Below, piece after piece: positions 35,347 through 44,284 of a stretch of 48,778 bases of DNA. Within the stretch, counting starts at the first letter, position 1. Every line of letters starts with the position of its first letter. A program made the position numbers and the translations under genes. The stretch is from Nitrospira sp. (GTDB taxonomy: Bacteria > Nitrospirota > Nitrospiria > Nitrospirales > Nitrospiraceae). The DNA is taken from positions 1 to 48,778 of the forward strand of contig JAEURX010000041.1 of NCBI GenBank assembly GCA_016788885.1. Reading direction: 5' to 3'. Under the pieces are notes generated by a model that did no database searches, was not told where the DNA came from, and was given only the letters and a program-made list of their open reading frames with translations.

Positions 35347-35781
35347 ATGGAAGACTTCAAATCAGGCTTCTTCATGAGTGAAACCGCTTGCAATGGCCGA
35401 GTGCTCATCGTCGATGACGAACCGGACATCCGGAAAGTCGTTCGCATGACCCTCCAGAAAGCCGGCTATGAGGTGCTTGAGGCGGAGAACGGAGAAAAGG
35501 CTATCGAGGTGATCAATACCGGAGAAAACCGGCTGCTGCTTGACGTCTTGATCTGCGACATTCGCATGCCGAAAATCAACGGGGTTGAAGCCATTGCCTA
35601 TTTCCAACAGGAATGGCCGCGAGTCCCGATCATCGTCCTGACCGGGTTCCCCGACACCGACATGGCCACCTCGTTCCTTCGCAGCGGCGTGGTCGATTAT
35701 CTGGTGAAACCGGTGGAAGGGGAAAAGCTGCGCACAGCAGTAGCCAGAGCCATGGAGCAACGTGAGCTGGCCCAACTGTAG
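35347..35781 (+). CDS. Stand-alone receiver-domain response regulator
   Basis: A 144-residue single receiver domain without output domain. RVLIVDDEPDIRKVVRMTL gives the acidic pair; the phospho-acceptor is Asp71 in ICDIRMPKING; IIVLTGFPD has the switch Thr and YLVKPVEGEKL the Lys. Such CheY/Spo0F-like proteins relay phosphate or bind targets directly. AAGGAGGG 5-12 nt before the ATG at 35347 fixes the start; an in-frame upstream ATG has no such site. It is first in the sensory cluster with the two kinases and the heme protein downstream. Confidence 0.92.
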   Translation: MEDFKSGFFMSETACNGRVLIVDDEPDIRKVVRMTLQKAGYEVLEAENGEKAIEVINTGENRLLLDVLICDIRMPKINGVEAIAYFQQEWPRVPIIVLTGFPDTDMATSFLRSGVVDYLVKPVEGEKLRTAVARAMEQRELAQL

Positions 35782-35817
35782 CCGTTGACCATGTCGCCGG
35801 ATGCCTCGTACGAGCAG

Positions 35818-35848
35818 CGTCGGGGAGGTCGGGATGACCTCCCCGACG
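35818..35848 (+). terminator. Perfect 13-bp hairpin after the response regulator
   Basis: CGTCGGGGAGGTC (35818-35830) pairs with GACCTCCCCGACG (35836-35848), with loop GGGAT and no U tract. It lies 37 nt after the receiver stop. A weak promoter-like TTGACC-18-TACGAG (35785-35814) overlaps it, so it may end one transcript or cap the 5' end of the kinase transcript. Confidence 0.5.
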
Positions 35849-35911
35849 GCATCAGACGCCGGGACATGGTTACCCACGCTGTGCACCTTGGCTCTCACAT
35901 GGAACCCAGAC

Positions 35912-36961
35912 ATGACACCACATGCCACGAGGATTGCCATCATCGGAGCAGGCAAAGGCGGGATGGCCCTCCTAGATCTCCTTCATCAAATTCCCGACGT
36001 CGAGATCGTCGGAATCACGGACAAGGACCCCGCGGCTCCCGGCCTTCAGCGCGCACGGGACCTCCATGTGCTCGTGGAACCGCACGTGTCCGACCTCATC
36101 CAGAACGAACAGGTCGGTCTGATCATGGATGTGACCGGCGATCCGTCCATGAATGCCATGATTCAGGCCATGAAACGCCCGGACGCCGAGGTCTTGAGCG
36201 GAGCCGCCACGCGACTGCTCTGGAAACTCGTTCAGCATCAATCAACACTTGAGGCCGAACTGTTCCAGGCCGACAAACTGGCCGGTCTGGGGTCGTTTGC
36301 GGCCGGCATCGCACACGACATCAACAACCCCCTGCAGTTGATTCTCGGCCTTGCGGAAAATCTCGTGGATGAACAAGACCTCGCTGTCGTACACGAGCAG
36401 GCCCGCGACATCACCGAGGCCGTCAAACGCACCAGCGCTATCTGCCGAGACCTGACTCGATATGCCAGGCGCAATGGCGCCGTCGAAGACGTGATGGTCA
36501 ACCTCAACACCAAATTGGACGAGGCCTTGAGAATTGCCCGGTATGCCGTCACGCTACAGGATGTCACCGTCGTGAAACACTACGACGACGAGGCGACTGT
36601 GAAGGGAAATCCCGATGAATTGCTGCACGTCTTCGTCAATCTGATCACGAACGGCGTTCAGGCCATCCAGGTCCACGGCACATTGACCCTCGAAACGAAG
36701 GTCGGCCCGGACGGCACGGTCAGCGTCTCCGTAAGCGATACGGGATGTGGCATTCCCAAGGAAGCCTTTTCGAAAATTTTTGAACCGCTCTACACCACGA
36801 AACCCCCAGGAAAAGGGACAGGGCTGGGGTTGTACAATGTCATGTCGGTGATCTCGAAGATGGACGGGCACATTTGTGTCGACAGCGACATCGGTGTGGG
36901 CACGACGTTCCGGATCGAATTTCCACAGATGCAACCGACAACATCATGGGCACGCCTGTAA
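35912..36961 (+). CDS. Histidine kinase with N-terminal Rossmann NAD(P)-binding-type domain
   Basis: A 349-residue soluble protein. The N-terminal ~105 residues form a Rossmann domain: RIAIIGAGKGGMALLDLL (GxGxxG), then VEIVGITDKDPAAPG with Asp at the strand end, and LIMDVTGDPSMN, like the dinucleotide domains of dehydrogenases. A kinase core follows with phospho-His135 in GIAHDINNPLQLI. N box is NLITNGVQAI, G1 is DTGCGIP and G2 is GKGTGLGLYNVMSVI. No catalytic dehydrogenase domain exists, so the Rossmann part probably reads NAD(P)(H) or a related ligand and controls the kinase. ATG 35912 is chosen because upstream codons lie in the hairpin; Shine-Dalgarno is weak. Overlaps the next start by one base. 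Confidence 0.85.
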   Translation: MTPHATRIAIIGAGKGGMALLDLLHQIPDVEIVGITDKDPAAPGLQRARDLHVLVEPHVSDLIQNEQVGLIMDVTGDPSMNAMIQAMKRPDAEVLSGAATRLLWKLVQHQSTLEAELFQADKLAGLGSFAAGIAHDINNPLQLILGLAENLVDEQDLAVVHEQARDITEAVKRTSAICRDLTRYARRNGAVEDVMVNLNTKLDEALRIARYAVTLQDVTVVKHYDDEATVKGNPDELLHVFVNLITNGVQAIQVHGTLTLETKVGPDGTVSVSVSDTGCGIPKEAFSKIFEPLYTTKPPGKGTGLGLYNVMSVISKMDGHICVDSDIGVGTTFRIEFPQMQPTTSWARL

Positions 36962-39432
36962 TGAGCACCCGACACCCCGTGTCCAACCCGCTAGGATGGG
37001 GGCTGAAGCGTAAGCTGATCGTCTCCATGCTGCTGGTCGGCGTGGTTCCTTTGCTGCTCGGGCTTGGCATGGCCTTCCTCCGCGGCTCTAAGGAAATCCA
37101 AGTCGTCAGCGGTGAAAGTTTCCAAGCCCTGGCCACCGAGGCCGCCAGAAAGTTGGACCTGCTCGTAGCCGAGGAAGTGACCAGAACGTCCCGTATCGCG
37201 GTGCATCCGGGAATCATCCAACAGTTGGAGCACCACCGCGATCGATTGCAGTCCGGAGACGCGCGCGTCTCGCAGGCAGCCAGCGCCCGCCAACGCACGA
37301 ATTGGGCCGCACGAGATCCAGTTGCCGTGAAGGCCGTCACGGAGAATCCCACGGCGCTTCTGCTACGGGGATTTTATGCCGGCTCACAGACTGAATCGGA
37401 CCTGCTTCTGCCCCAGGTCGTGCGGGCCGCCACCAAGAAGCTGTTCATCACCGATGTGCAAGGCAATCTTTTTGCCGCGCTCACCACCTTCCCCAGCTTT
37501 GCCCATGCGGATACCCCGTGGTGGAAAGGTACCTACAACAAGGGCGTCGGCCAGCTCTATATCGAGGATCTGCATTTCGACGAGCAGGCCAAGACCTACG
37601 TCTTCAGTATTTCGCTGCCGATCATGGACAGCCTGCGGTATGAAGTGGTGGGAGTTCTCCATCGGGTCATCGATGCCAAAGAATTCTTCTCTCCCTCGAC
37701 GCATCCCATCCGGTTCGGCAAGACCGGCCACGTGATGCTCATCGACAGTCGGGGGATCGTGTTGAGCTGCCCTATCCTTCCGACGGGCGTTCGCCTGTCA
37801 GACCCGACGCTGATTCCTCATGTCACCGGCAGGGAACCGGGCTGGGTTACCGCTGATAGCGACGGTCATGGAGGGCAAGGCACTGCGATCATTGGATTTG
37901 CGCTGCTTCCTGAAACGAGTCGCGCCACCAACGGTTCCCTGGAAAACGGGGCCTGGCATACATTTGTCTGGCAGTCTTCCGACGAGCTGTTTGCACCAAT
38001 CCGGCATCTCATGCTGTGGATGCTGATTCTGGCGTCGGTTGCCCTCTGCCTGCTCGCGACCTTAGGGTATTTTGCCGCCATCCGAATCGTCACGCCGGTC
38101 CGACGACTGCAAGAGGCAGCCCGCTTGATCGGACGCGGGGAATTGCAGGAGCCGATCCAGATTCACACGGGCGATGAATTGGAAGAGCTGGCTGTCGAAT
38201 TCAACCGTATGCACACACAACTGGAGGCCGCCTTCGCTGGCCTGAGCACCCAGGTCGAAGAGAAGACACAGGAAGTCCAATACCTCCAAAAATCCACGGA
38301 CCAAGTGCTCGATGCCGTGCCGACGCCCATCATCATGATCGATCAGCAAGGCCTCATTCAGTACATGAACCGGGCCTCACGGGAGACCTTGCAGACGGAG
38401 GACTGGACGGCCCGGCCGTTGTTTGATCTGCTCCCCATCGATGACGAACATCTCCAGGCGCTCCGCCGAGACCTGCGGCTGGTTGAAGCAGGGACGCCTG
38501 TGGCTTCGCCCCGTGCGGATCGAGCCCCCTCGCCGAAGGAGGCACGCGACCCGCTGAATCAAGCCCTCAGCCCTGCGCCCCCCTCGCTGCGGCGTGAACT
38601 CCGTATCGGCCCTCATCTGTATCAGTACGAATGGTTTCCGCTTGAGGGCCGCAGCGGCGCAGGAAAACGGTTCGGGCTCGTCCTACGCGACACCACCGAT
38701 GAAAGCCGGTTACAGGATCAGTTGATTCAAGCGGAGAAGTCCGGCAGCCTCGATGTCTTGACGGCCGGCATCGGCCACGAACTCAACAACCCGCTGTTCG
38801 GCATACTCGGTCTCGGGGAAGCCATTCAAGAGGAAGACGATCTGGAGCGCGCCAAAGGCTATGCGCAGGACATCGTCGGACATGGGCGGAAGATGGCCGC
38901 GATCATTCGAGACTTCACTGGCGTCGCAGCGCGAGAATCCAAGAGCCAACGCATCCCCGTGGATGTCACCGCCCAACTGGAGCAAGCTTTAGCCATTGTG
39001 CAGACCTCCCATGAATGTCTCGGCCTGAACGTTCAGAAACACTATGTCGCAGTCTCTCCGGTCACCGCGCTCCCGGATCAGCTTCGACTGGCCTTCATCA
39101 ATGTCCTGACCAACGCCATTCAAGCCATGAATGGGCAAGGCGACCTCTGGCTCACCACCGAAGAACAGGACGATGTCGTGACCATTCGAATCCGCGATAA
39201 CGGGCCCGGCATTCCCAAGCAACACCTCGGCAAAGTGTTCGATCCGTTTTATACAACCAAAGGCCAGGGCGAAGGGTCAGGTCTCGGCCTGACCGTCTCG
39301 CAACGGTTGATCAAGAAGTTCGGCGGCGAGATCCGCCTGGAGAGTCCCGAGGGTCAAGGCACCACCTGCGTCATCACGCTGCCGGCGGACAAGTCCCGGG
39401 TACGGAAGGAGGCGCCATGCATCTCATCCTGA
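36961..39432 (+). CDS. Membrane sensor histidine kinase (Cache-HAMP-PAS-HK)
   Basis: An 823-residue protein. TM1 (~15-37) and TM2 (~340-365) flank a double-Cache-like periplasmic sensor (PSFAHADTPWWKGTYNKGVGQLYIEDLHFD). HAMP (~370-425; TPVRRLQEAARLIGRGELQEP), a coiled helix and a PAS domain (~450-580; VPTPIIMIDQQGLIQYMNRA) follow. The kinase core has His606 in GIGHELNNPLFGILG, NVLTNAIQAMNG, DNGPGIPKQ and GEGSGLGLTVSQRLI. No C-terminal receiver. The likely partner is the stand-alone receiver at 35347. TAATG overlap with the Rossmann kinase; an in-frame ATG at 36946 is an alternative. Confidence 0.9.
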   Translation: MSTRHPVSNPLGWGLKRKLIVSMLLVGVVPLLLGLGMAFLRGSKEIQVVSGESFQALATEAARKLDLLVAEEVTRTSRIAVHPGIIQQLEHHRDRLQSGDARVSQAASARQRTNWAARDPVAVKAVTENPTALLLRGFYAGSQTESDLLLPQVVRAATKKLFITDVQGNLFAALTTFPSFAHADTPWWKGTYNKGVGQLYIEDLHFDEQAKTYVFSISLPIMDSLRYEVVGVLHRVIDAKEFFSPSTHPIRFGKTGHVMLIDSRGIVLSCPILPTGVRLSDPTLIPHVTGREPGWVTADSDGHGGQGTAIIGFALLPETSRATNGSLENGAWHTFVWQSSDELFAPIRHLMLWMLILASVALCLLATLGYFAAIRIVTPVRRLQEAARLIGRGELQEPIQIHTGDELEELAVEFNRMHTQLEAAFAGLSTQVEEKTQEVQYLQKSTDQVLDAVPTPIIMIDQQGLIQYMNRASRETLQTEDWTARPLFDLLPIDDEHLQALRRDLRLVEAGTPVASPRADRAPSPKEARDPLNQALSPAPPSLRRELRIGPHLYQYEWFPLEGRSGAGKRFGLVLRDTTDESRLQDQLIQAEKSGSLDVLTAGIGHELNNPLFGILGLGEAIQEEDDLERAKGYAQDIVGHGRKMAAIIRDFTGVAARESKSQRIPVDVTAQLEQALAIVQTSHECLGLNVQKHYVAVSPVTALPDQLRLAFINVLTNAIQAMNGQGDLWLTTEEQDDVVTIRIRDNGPGIPKQHLGKVFDPFYTTKGQGEGSGLGLTVSQRLIKKFGGEIRLESPEGQGTTCVITLPADKSRVRKEAPCISS

Positions 39433-40004
39433 CACTCGCCCACTCACGCTGGTTGTGGCTCGTCCTGCTGCTCTGCGCCTCAACGTACTCATTACACGCC
39501 AAGGACGTGGCACCGGCAGGCATTGCGCCGGAGAAAGTCGCAGACTTTGTGCATGCGGTGCTGGACGCCGACCGGACCATCTACACCGACCAGGTGGTCA
39601 ATCGCATGCAGGCCAAGGGGATCGTATCTGCCGTGGAACATTGGGAACATGAAAATGCGCTGCCGCTCCCCGCACAGTTCCTGCAACATTCCGGCAAACT
39701 CGTCGCGGAGTCCGGACGAGGCATTCGCTACCGACTCATTAGCCTCTGGCCGATTTATCAGCGCAATGCCCCTGCCACCGAGCTGGAGCGGAAAGCCCTC
39801 GAAAGCTTTTCACAGACCCCCGACCGGCCGTTCACCGGGATCGTGACGAGCGGCCGCAAACAGTACTTTCAAGCCATCTATTCCGACCGAGCGATTTCAG
39901 CGGCCTGCGTCAAGTGTCACAACAGCCACCCGTTGAGTCCCAAACGCGACTTTGCCCTCAACGATGTCATGGGGGGCATGACGATCACCATCCCGCTCGA
40001 TTGA
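39417..40004 (+). CDS. Tll0287/DUF3365-like periplasmic c-heme protein
   Basis: A 195-residue protein with a hydrophobic N-terminal signal (~1-28), probably cleaved or anchoring. The body resembles the Tll0287-like (DUF3365) sensor fold: VVNRMQAKGIVSAVEHW, RYRLISLWPIYQRNAP and FTGIVTSGRKQYFQAIYSDRAISAACVKCHNSHP. A single CxxCH (Cys164, Cys167, His168) binds c-type heme. Such domains act as redox or gas-sensing modules, free or fused to kinases. It overlaps the preceding kinase by 16 nt, so it is co-translated and probably senses for the kinase. Whether heme is bound in vivo is inference. Confidence 0.85.
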   Translation: MHLILTLAHSRWLWLVLLLCASTYSLHAKDVAPAGIAPEKVADFVHAVLDADRTIYTDQVVNRMQAKGIVSAVEHWEHENALPLPAQFLQHSGKLVAESGRGIRYRLISLWPIYQRNAPATELERKALESFSQTPDRPFTGIVTSGRKQYFQAIYSDRAISAACVKCHNSHPLSPKRDFALNDVMGGMTITIPLD

Positions 40005-40008
40005 CGGT

Positions 40009-40032
40009 CGCTGACCCGAAGGGGCGTCAGCG
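40009..40032. terminator. Convergent-gene hairpin
   Basis: CGCTGAC (40009-40015) and GTCAGCG (40026-40032) pair around a 10-nt loop, right between the stops of the heme-protein and AI-2E-permease genes, and could stop transcription from both sides. Confidence 0.4.
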
Positions 40033-41106
40033 CTGAACCAGCGACGAGGCCGGCGGCTGATATTCGTCCCGATAGATCTGCAACGCGGTGAGAAAGAGGC
40101 CGACCAGAATCGGTCCTAGAAACAAACCCAGAATGCCATACGCAGCCAAACCACCCAGCACACTGAAGGTCAGCAACAACACGGGAATCTGCGCCCCCTG
40201 ACCGATAAACAGCGGCTTCAAAATCTGATCGATGGTCGAGACGACCCCGATTCCCCACGCCAGCATGACCAGCCCCTTGCCTAATGCCCCGGTCCACAGC
40301 AGATACAGTGCGACCGGCCCCCAGATGAGCGCCGTGCCGCCGAACGGCAACGGCGCCAGGAGGATGGTCAGGGCCATCAACACGATTGGAAAAGGCACTC
40401 CCAGCACAGCATAGGCCGCCCCGGCGAGCAGTCCCTGCGCGACGGCCGTCAGCACAATCCCCTTCACGACGGCACGAATGGTTTGGTCCAGGCGGACGAG
40501 AATCTTGTCTTTATGCGAGGCTTCGAGCGGAATCAGACCGTAGAGCGACGCGAGCCAATGGCGGCCATCCTTGAAGAAAAAAAACAGGGTAAACACCATG
40601 ACGAGAAAGTCGGCGACCAACATGAACACGTCGCGCACGAGATCGCTTAATTCAGCCACGATGAACTTGCTGAACGTCTTGGCGCTGGATAACACAAATT
40701 GCTCCAGGTCGCTTTCCTGTCCCGTGAATCGTTCCAACCACTCGCGCGCCACCCCGCCGCCGGGAAGTCCCGAGAGGCGGTCCGGCAACTGCTGAACACC
40801 TCCCGAAGCAATCCACTCCCGCACCGCGCGTTCGGCGGATCCGGCCTCCTTGACCAACATCACGCTGAGAACGACCAACGGCACCACCACCAAGGCGAGC
40901 GCGCCCAGCGTCAGGATCACGGCGGAATGCAACTCCTTCCCGCCAAGCCAGGCCGTCAACCGCACATGGAGCGGAAAGCAGAGATGCGCCAGGATCACCG
41001 CCCACAGCACCGGAAAGACGAACGGGCGAAACATGAGGCCCATCTGATACAACAGCCCCAGCAAGACGCCGAAAAAGCAGACTGCGAAAATCTGTCGTCG
41101 ATTCAT
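40027..41106 (-). CDS. AI-2E transporter/PerM-family permease
   Basis: A 359-residue membrane protein with about eight hydrophobic segments. The family plan is seen in PFVFPVLWAVILAHLCFPLHVRL, VVVPLVVLSVMLVKEAG and a cytoplasmic/periplasmic helical stretch (~100-170). FFFKDGRHWLASLYGLIPL, PFIPFVG-like LAPLPFGGTALIWGP and LGLFLGPILVGLFLTALQIYRDE follow. Some members export AI-2 or exchange Na+/H+; substrate unknown here. It follows bactofilin on the same strand, separated by a long hairpin. Confidence 0.88.
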   Translation of the reverse strand: MNRRQIFAVCFFGVLLGLLYQMGLMFRPFVFPVLWAVILAHLCFPLHVRLTAWLGGKELHSAVILTLGALALVVVPLVVLSVMLVKEAGSAERAVREWIASGGVQQLPDRLSGLPGGGVAREWLERFTGQESDLEQFVLSSAKTFSKFIVAELSDLVRDVFMLVADFLVMVFTLFFFFKDGRHWLASLYGLIPLEASHKDKILVRLDQTIRAVVKGIVLTAVAQGLLAGAAYAVLGVPFPIVLMALTILLAPLPFGGTALIWGPVALYLLWTGALGKGLVMLAWGIGVVSTIDQILKPLFIGQGAQIPVLLLTFSVLGGLAAYGILGLFLGPILVGLFLTALQIYRDEYQPPASSLVQR

Positions 41107-41148
41107 GGAAATCCCGAGATCACCTGCGTTGCAGGCGTTGATAACAGA

Positions 41149-41195
41149 ACCCGCTCAGGATGTCACGCACGGACGACCGTCGTGCCTGAGCGGGT
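41149..41195 (-). terminator. Long three-part intergenic hairpin
   Basis: An 11-bp perfect outer stem (ACCCGCTCAGG 41149-41159 / CCTGAGCGGGT 41185-41195) continues through CACG/CGTG and ACGG/CCGT pairs with small bulges around a 4-nt loop. It lies between bactofilin and the AI-2E gene and probably ends the bactofilin transcript; no U tract. Confidence 0.5.
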
Positions 41196-41276
41196 GCTAT
41201 CGAAAGAAGCAGAGAGCAAGCCGGAGTTGTGGGAGCACATCGGGCCATGCGGCCCTCGCGCGCGAGGAGGGAACTG

Positions 41277-41717
41277 TCAGGAGTTTTCGCCCACCGCCGC
41301 AACCGCCTTGGGCCGCTGAGAGGAAATATCACGGACATTGGCCGGGAGCTTCTGCGCATCCTCCCCCCAGGACGACACGCCCATGTCCGACGTGCCTTGG
41401 AACTTGGCCCCATCCTCCATCGAGAAGGCTGGCGCATGCACTTCGCCAATGAGGATCCCGGTCTTGAGCAATTGCAGTCGTTCCGTCGCCCGAACCGTCG
41501 CCTTGATCTTCCCGCTGCTGATGATCGTCCCGGCGGTAATGGTCCCCTGCACCACCCCGTCTTCACCGATCACGACCGTCCCGGCAGTCTGCAGGTCACC
41601 TTCCAATCGACCGTCGATGCGGACGGTGCCTTCCACATGAATTTCGCCCCTGAGCAAGACGCCCTTGGCCAGCAGGGTGATATTGTCGCTTTCCACAAAG
41701 CCGGACTTCTTCATCAT
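41277..41717 (-). CDS. Bactofilin
   Basis: A 146-residue beta-helix cytoskeletal protein. Short repeats of about 15-18 residues with aliphatic/Gly spacing (TLLAKGVLLRGEIHVEG, TVRIDGRLEGDLQTAG, TVVIGEDGVVQGTITAG, IISSGKIKATVRATE) are the bactofilin core; N and C tails are disordered. It polymerises without nucleotides and often positions cell-wall enzymes. Adjacency to a class A PBP fits that role. The frame starts 18 codons earlier, but AAGGAG 6 nt before the ATG at 41717 fixes this start. Confidence 0.9.
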   Translation of the reverse strand: MMKKSGFVESDNITLLAKGVLLRGEIHVEGTVRIDGRLEGDLQTAGTVVIGEDGVVQGTITAGTIISSGKIKATVRATERLQLLKTGILIGEVHAPAFSMEDGAKFQGTSDMGVSSWGEDAQKLPANVRDISSQRPKAVAAVGENS

Positions 41718-41803
41718 CACGAACTCCTTGTCGCAGGCAGTGGCGGGTGAACCGGAGAACCATCCCAACATGAAGCGAGCCTACACCAGCTTTTCGAACC
41801 GAC

Positions 41804-44107
41804 CTAGAAAAAACCAAAACTGCGTTTCACCCGCTCCCAGAACCCGCTGCCATGCACTTCGCAGTAGACCGACGGCTCTGTGCCTTCGACAAATACCTCC
41901 GCCACCCGCTGCGGGCATTTCGACGTCGCGAGTTGCAACGACTGCGGATCGATCTCGCGTGTCACCACCGCAGGCGGTTGGGTAAAGTCATGGGCGTTCG
42001 CCGGCATGATCCGCCGCATAAACTCCACCCACATCGGCAAGGCGGCTTGCGCGCCCGTCAGATGTAGCGCCTCCTCGTCATCGAAACCCACCCAGACCCC
42101 CACGACGACATCCGGCGTATAGCCGATAAACCAGGCATCGCGATAGCCATCCGTCGTCCCTGTCTTTCCTGCCACAATCCCGCGCAATCCCATCGCTTTG
42201 GCCTTCGCCGCAGTCCCGCGCTCCACCACCCCTTTTAACAGCGAGGTCATCACATACGCCCCCTGAGGCGACACCGCTTGATGCCGGGCCGGCGTATGAT
42301 GCCAGGCCGGATCCCCCTCCGGAGTCATCACCATCTGCACGGCTGTCGGGGCCACCATCAAGCCTCCATGCGCCAAGACGCCATACGCCGAGGTGAGTTC
42401 CAGCAACGACACCCCGGACGTCCCCAGCGCGATGGACAGATTATCGGCCAATGCACTTCGAATCCCCAGGCTCTCCGCCAGATGGAGAATGCGCTTGGTC
42501 CCCACCGCTTGCGCAATTTTGACCGCGGGAATATTGAAGGATTGTTCCAAGGCTGTCCGCAACGACACCGTCCCGTGGAATTTGTGGTCATAATTCTGCG
42601 GCGCCCAGACGCCGGCCCCTGAATCAAAGGTGACCGGTTCGTCCACAATGGCTGTCGCAGGCGTAATGGGTTGTCCACCGGCCAGTTCACGGCGCGCCTC
42701 CAGGGCGGCCAGATAGACCAGCGGCTTGAACAACGATCCCGGTTGACGTTTCGCCTGCACGGCGCGATTGAATTGGCTCATACGATAGTCACGGCTTCCC
42801 ACCATCGCCAAGATGCCGCCGGTCGCCGGATCGATGGCCACCAACGCCCCCTGCACCAACGTGGGATGATCCTTCAACGCCGGATAGGCCGTTTCGAGCT
42901 TGATCAACTCGCTATCCAACGTCTGCGCAGCCAACCGCTGCAACACGGGATCGAGGGTCGTATACGCCCGAACACCATCGGGAAGCGGAGTGCCCGTGGC
43001 CTCCTCTACTTGACGCAGCAGATAATCCACGAAGAACGGGGCATCGGCCAGCGTGTCTTGCGGCGGCATCACTCGCACGGGCGCGTTGACGGCTTGCGCA
43101 CGGGCCACCTCATCGATAATGCCCAATTCATGCAACCGACCCAGCACGACATCCCGGCGTTGCTTGGCAAGCGTGGGGTTTCTCAACGGTGAGTATGTAT
43201 TCGGCCCCTTGATCATCCCCACCAACAAGGCGGCTTCTTCCAGACTCAATGCGTCCATGCGTTTCCCGAAATACCGGTGAGACGCCTCTCCGACGCCATA
43301 GATCGACACCGAACCGACCTGCCCAAGGTAAATCTCATTGGCATAACTTTCGAGAATGGCCTGTTTACGATACTTCGCCTCCAAGACCAGCGCGGCAATA
43401 GATTCCTTCAGTTTTCTGCCGAATGTGCGCTGTGGTGAGTAGAACAGGTTTTTGGCCAGTTGCTGGGTGATGGTACTCCCACCCTGAATGACCGTTCCCC
43501 GTGTGAGATTGGTCCATACGGCACGTAACACGGCAACCGGATCGATGCCCAGATGGCTGAAGAATCGACGGTCCTCGATCGCCAGCAGAATATCGAGAAA
43601 CCGTGGCGACAGGTCGTCGTATGACACCCATTCGCGGACTTGCCGCGAAGCGCCACGCAGTCCGCTGATCAGTTGAGGCTCCAGATACGCGGGAAATAAC
43701 TCGTCGCCACTCTGAATCGAGAGTACCCGTGCCACACGCCCCTGATCGAGCACCAGCCGAGTGGGGACGGGCCGCAGATGCAAATCACCAAACTCGTGCA
43801 GATGGATGTCGATTTCAGAGGGCGTCACGCGATATTCGCCGGGTGTGCGGACGGCCGCATCGACCTGGTGGTACCCGAGACGGTTGAGGCGTTCGATAAG
43901 ATGCGAGGCAGCAATGTCCAAATCGGGCTTCAGCAGGAACGGGGCGCCATAAATGAGGCGGGGGGGATGCTCATCACCCGTCGGCAGGGCCAGGCTGGTG
44001 GAAAGGTAGAGGCCGTAGGTCAGGGCGCTCCCTGCGGCAAGGAGCACGACGCCCACTAGGATCAGAAGCCCTCGTACGAACCAGCGCCTAACGACCGTCA
44101 CCACCAC
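41804..44107 (-). CDS. mrcB: Class A penicillin-binding protein (PBP1B-like)
   Basis: A 767-residue bifunctional murein synthase. One N-terminal TM (~8-30, LLILVGVVLLAAGSALTYG) is followed by a UB2H-like region. The GT51 domain has LLAIEDRRFFSHLGIDPVAV with catalytic Glu and QGGSTITQQLAKNLFY. The transpeptidase has SLFKP (SxxK nucleophile), SFN (SxN) and KTGTTDGYRDAWF (KTG). It polymerises glycan strands and cross-links peptides at the inner membrane outer face. GTG start. 86 nt upstream of bactofilin on the same strand, so they may be co-transcribed. Confidence 0.93.
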   Translation of the reverse strand: MVVTVVRRWFVRGLLILVGVVLLAAGSALTYGLYLSTSLALPTGDEHPPRLIYGAPFLLKPDLDIAASHLIERLNRLGYHQVDAAVRTPGEYRVTPSEIDIHLHEFGDLHLRPVPTRLVLDQGRVARVLSIQSGDELFPAYLEPQLISGLRGASRQVREWVSYDDLSPRFLDILLAIEDRRFFSHLGIDPVAVLRAVWTNLTRGTVIQGGSTITQQLAKNLFYSPQRTFGRKLKESIAALVLEAKYRKQAILESYANEIYLGQVGSVSIYGVGEASHRYFGKRMDALSLEEAALLVGMIKGPNTYSPLRNPTLAKQRRDVVLGRLHELGIIDEVARAQAVNAPVRVMPPQDTLADAPFFVDYLLRQVEEATGTPLPDGVRAYTTLDPVLQRLAAQTLDSELIKLETAYPALKDHPTLVQGALVAIDPATGGILAMVGSRDYRMSQFNRAVQAKRQPGSLFKPLVYLAALEARRELAGGQPITPATAIVDEPVTFDSGAGVWAPQNYDHKFHGTVSLRTALEQSFNIPAVKIAQAVGTKRILHLAESLGIRSALADNLSIALGTSGVSLLELTSAYGVLAHGGLMVAPTAVQMVMTPEGDPAWHHTPARHQAVSPQGAYVMTSLLKGVVERGTAAKAKAMGLRGIVAGKTGTTDGYRDAWFIGYTPDVVVGVWVGFDDEEALHLTGAQAALPMWVEFMRRIMPANAHDFTQPPAVVTREIDPQSLQLATSKCPQRVAEVFVEGTEPSVYCEVHGSGFWERVKRSFGFF

Positions 44108-44192
44108 ATCCCCATAGGCCGAGCATACGCGATCCGGCGGACGAAATCACATCCGGCCACCTCGTTGAATCTCCCGTCGGCCCGGTCCAGGC

Positions 44193-44221
44193 TTGACAAA
44201 GCGCCCGCCGTGCTCTTAGAT
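44193..44221 (+). promoter_or_regulatory. Sigma70 promoter of the FadL-like porin gene
   Basis: TTGACA (44193-44198), 17-nt spacer, TTAGAT (44216-44221). Start near 44228 leaves a ~57-nt leader to GTG 44285. Confidence 0.65.
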
Positions 44222-44284
44222 GATCGCACACGGCCGGTTGCCTACGATCTTGTACCTAGACTTAGCCATACGAGGAAAGCACCG

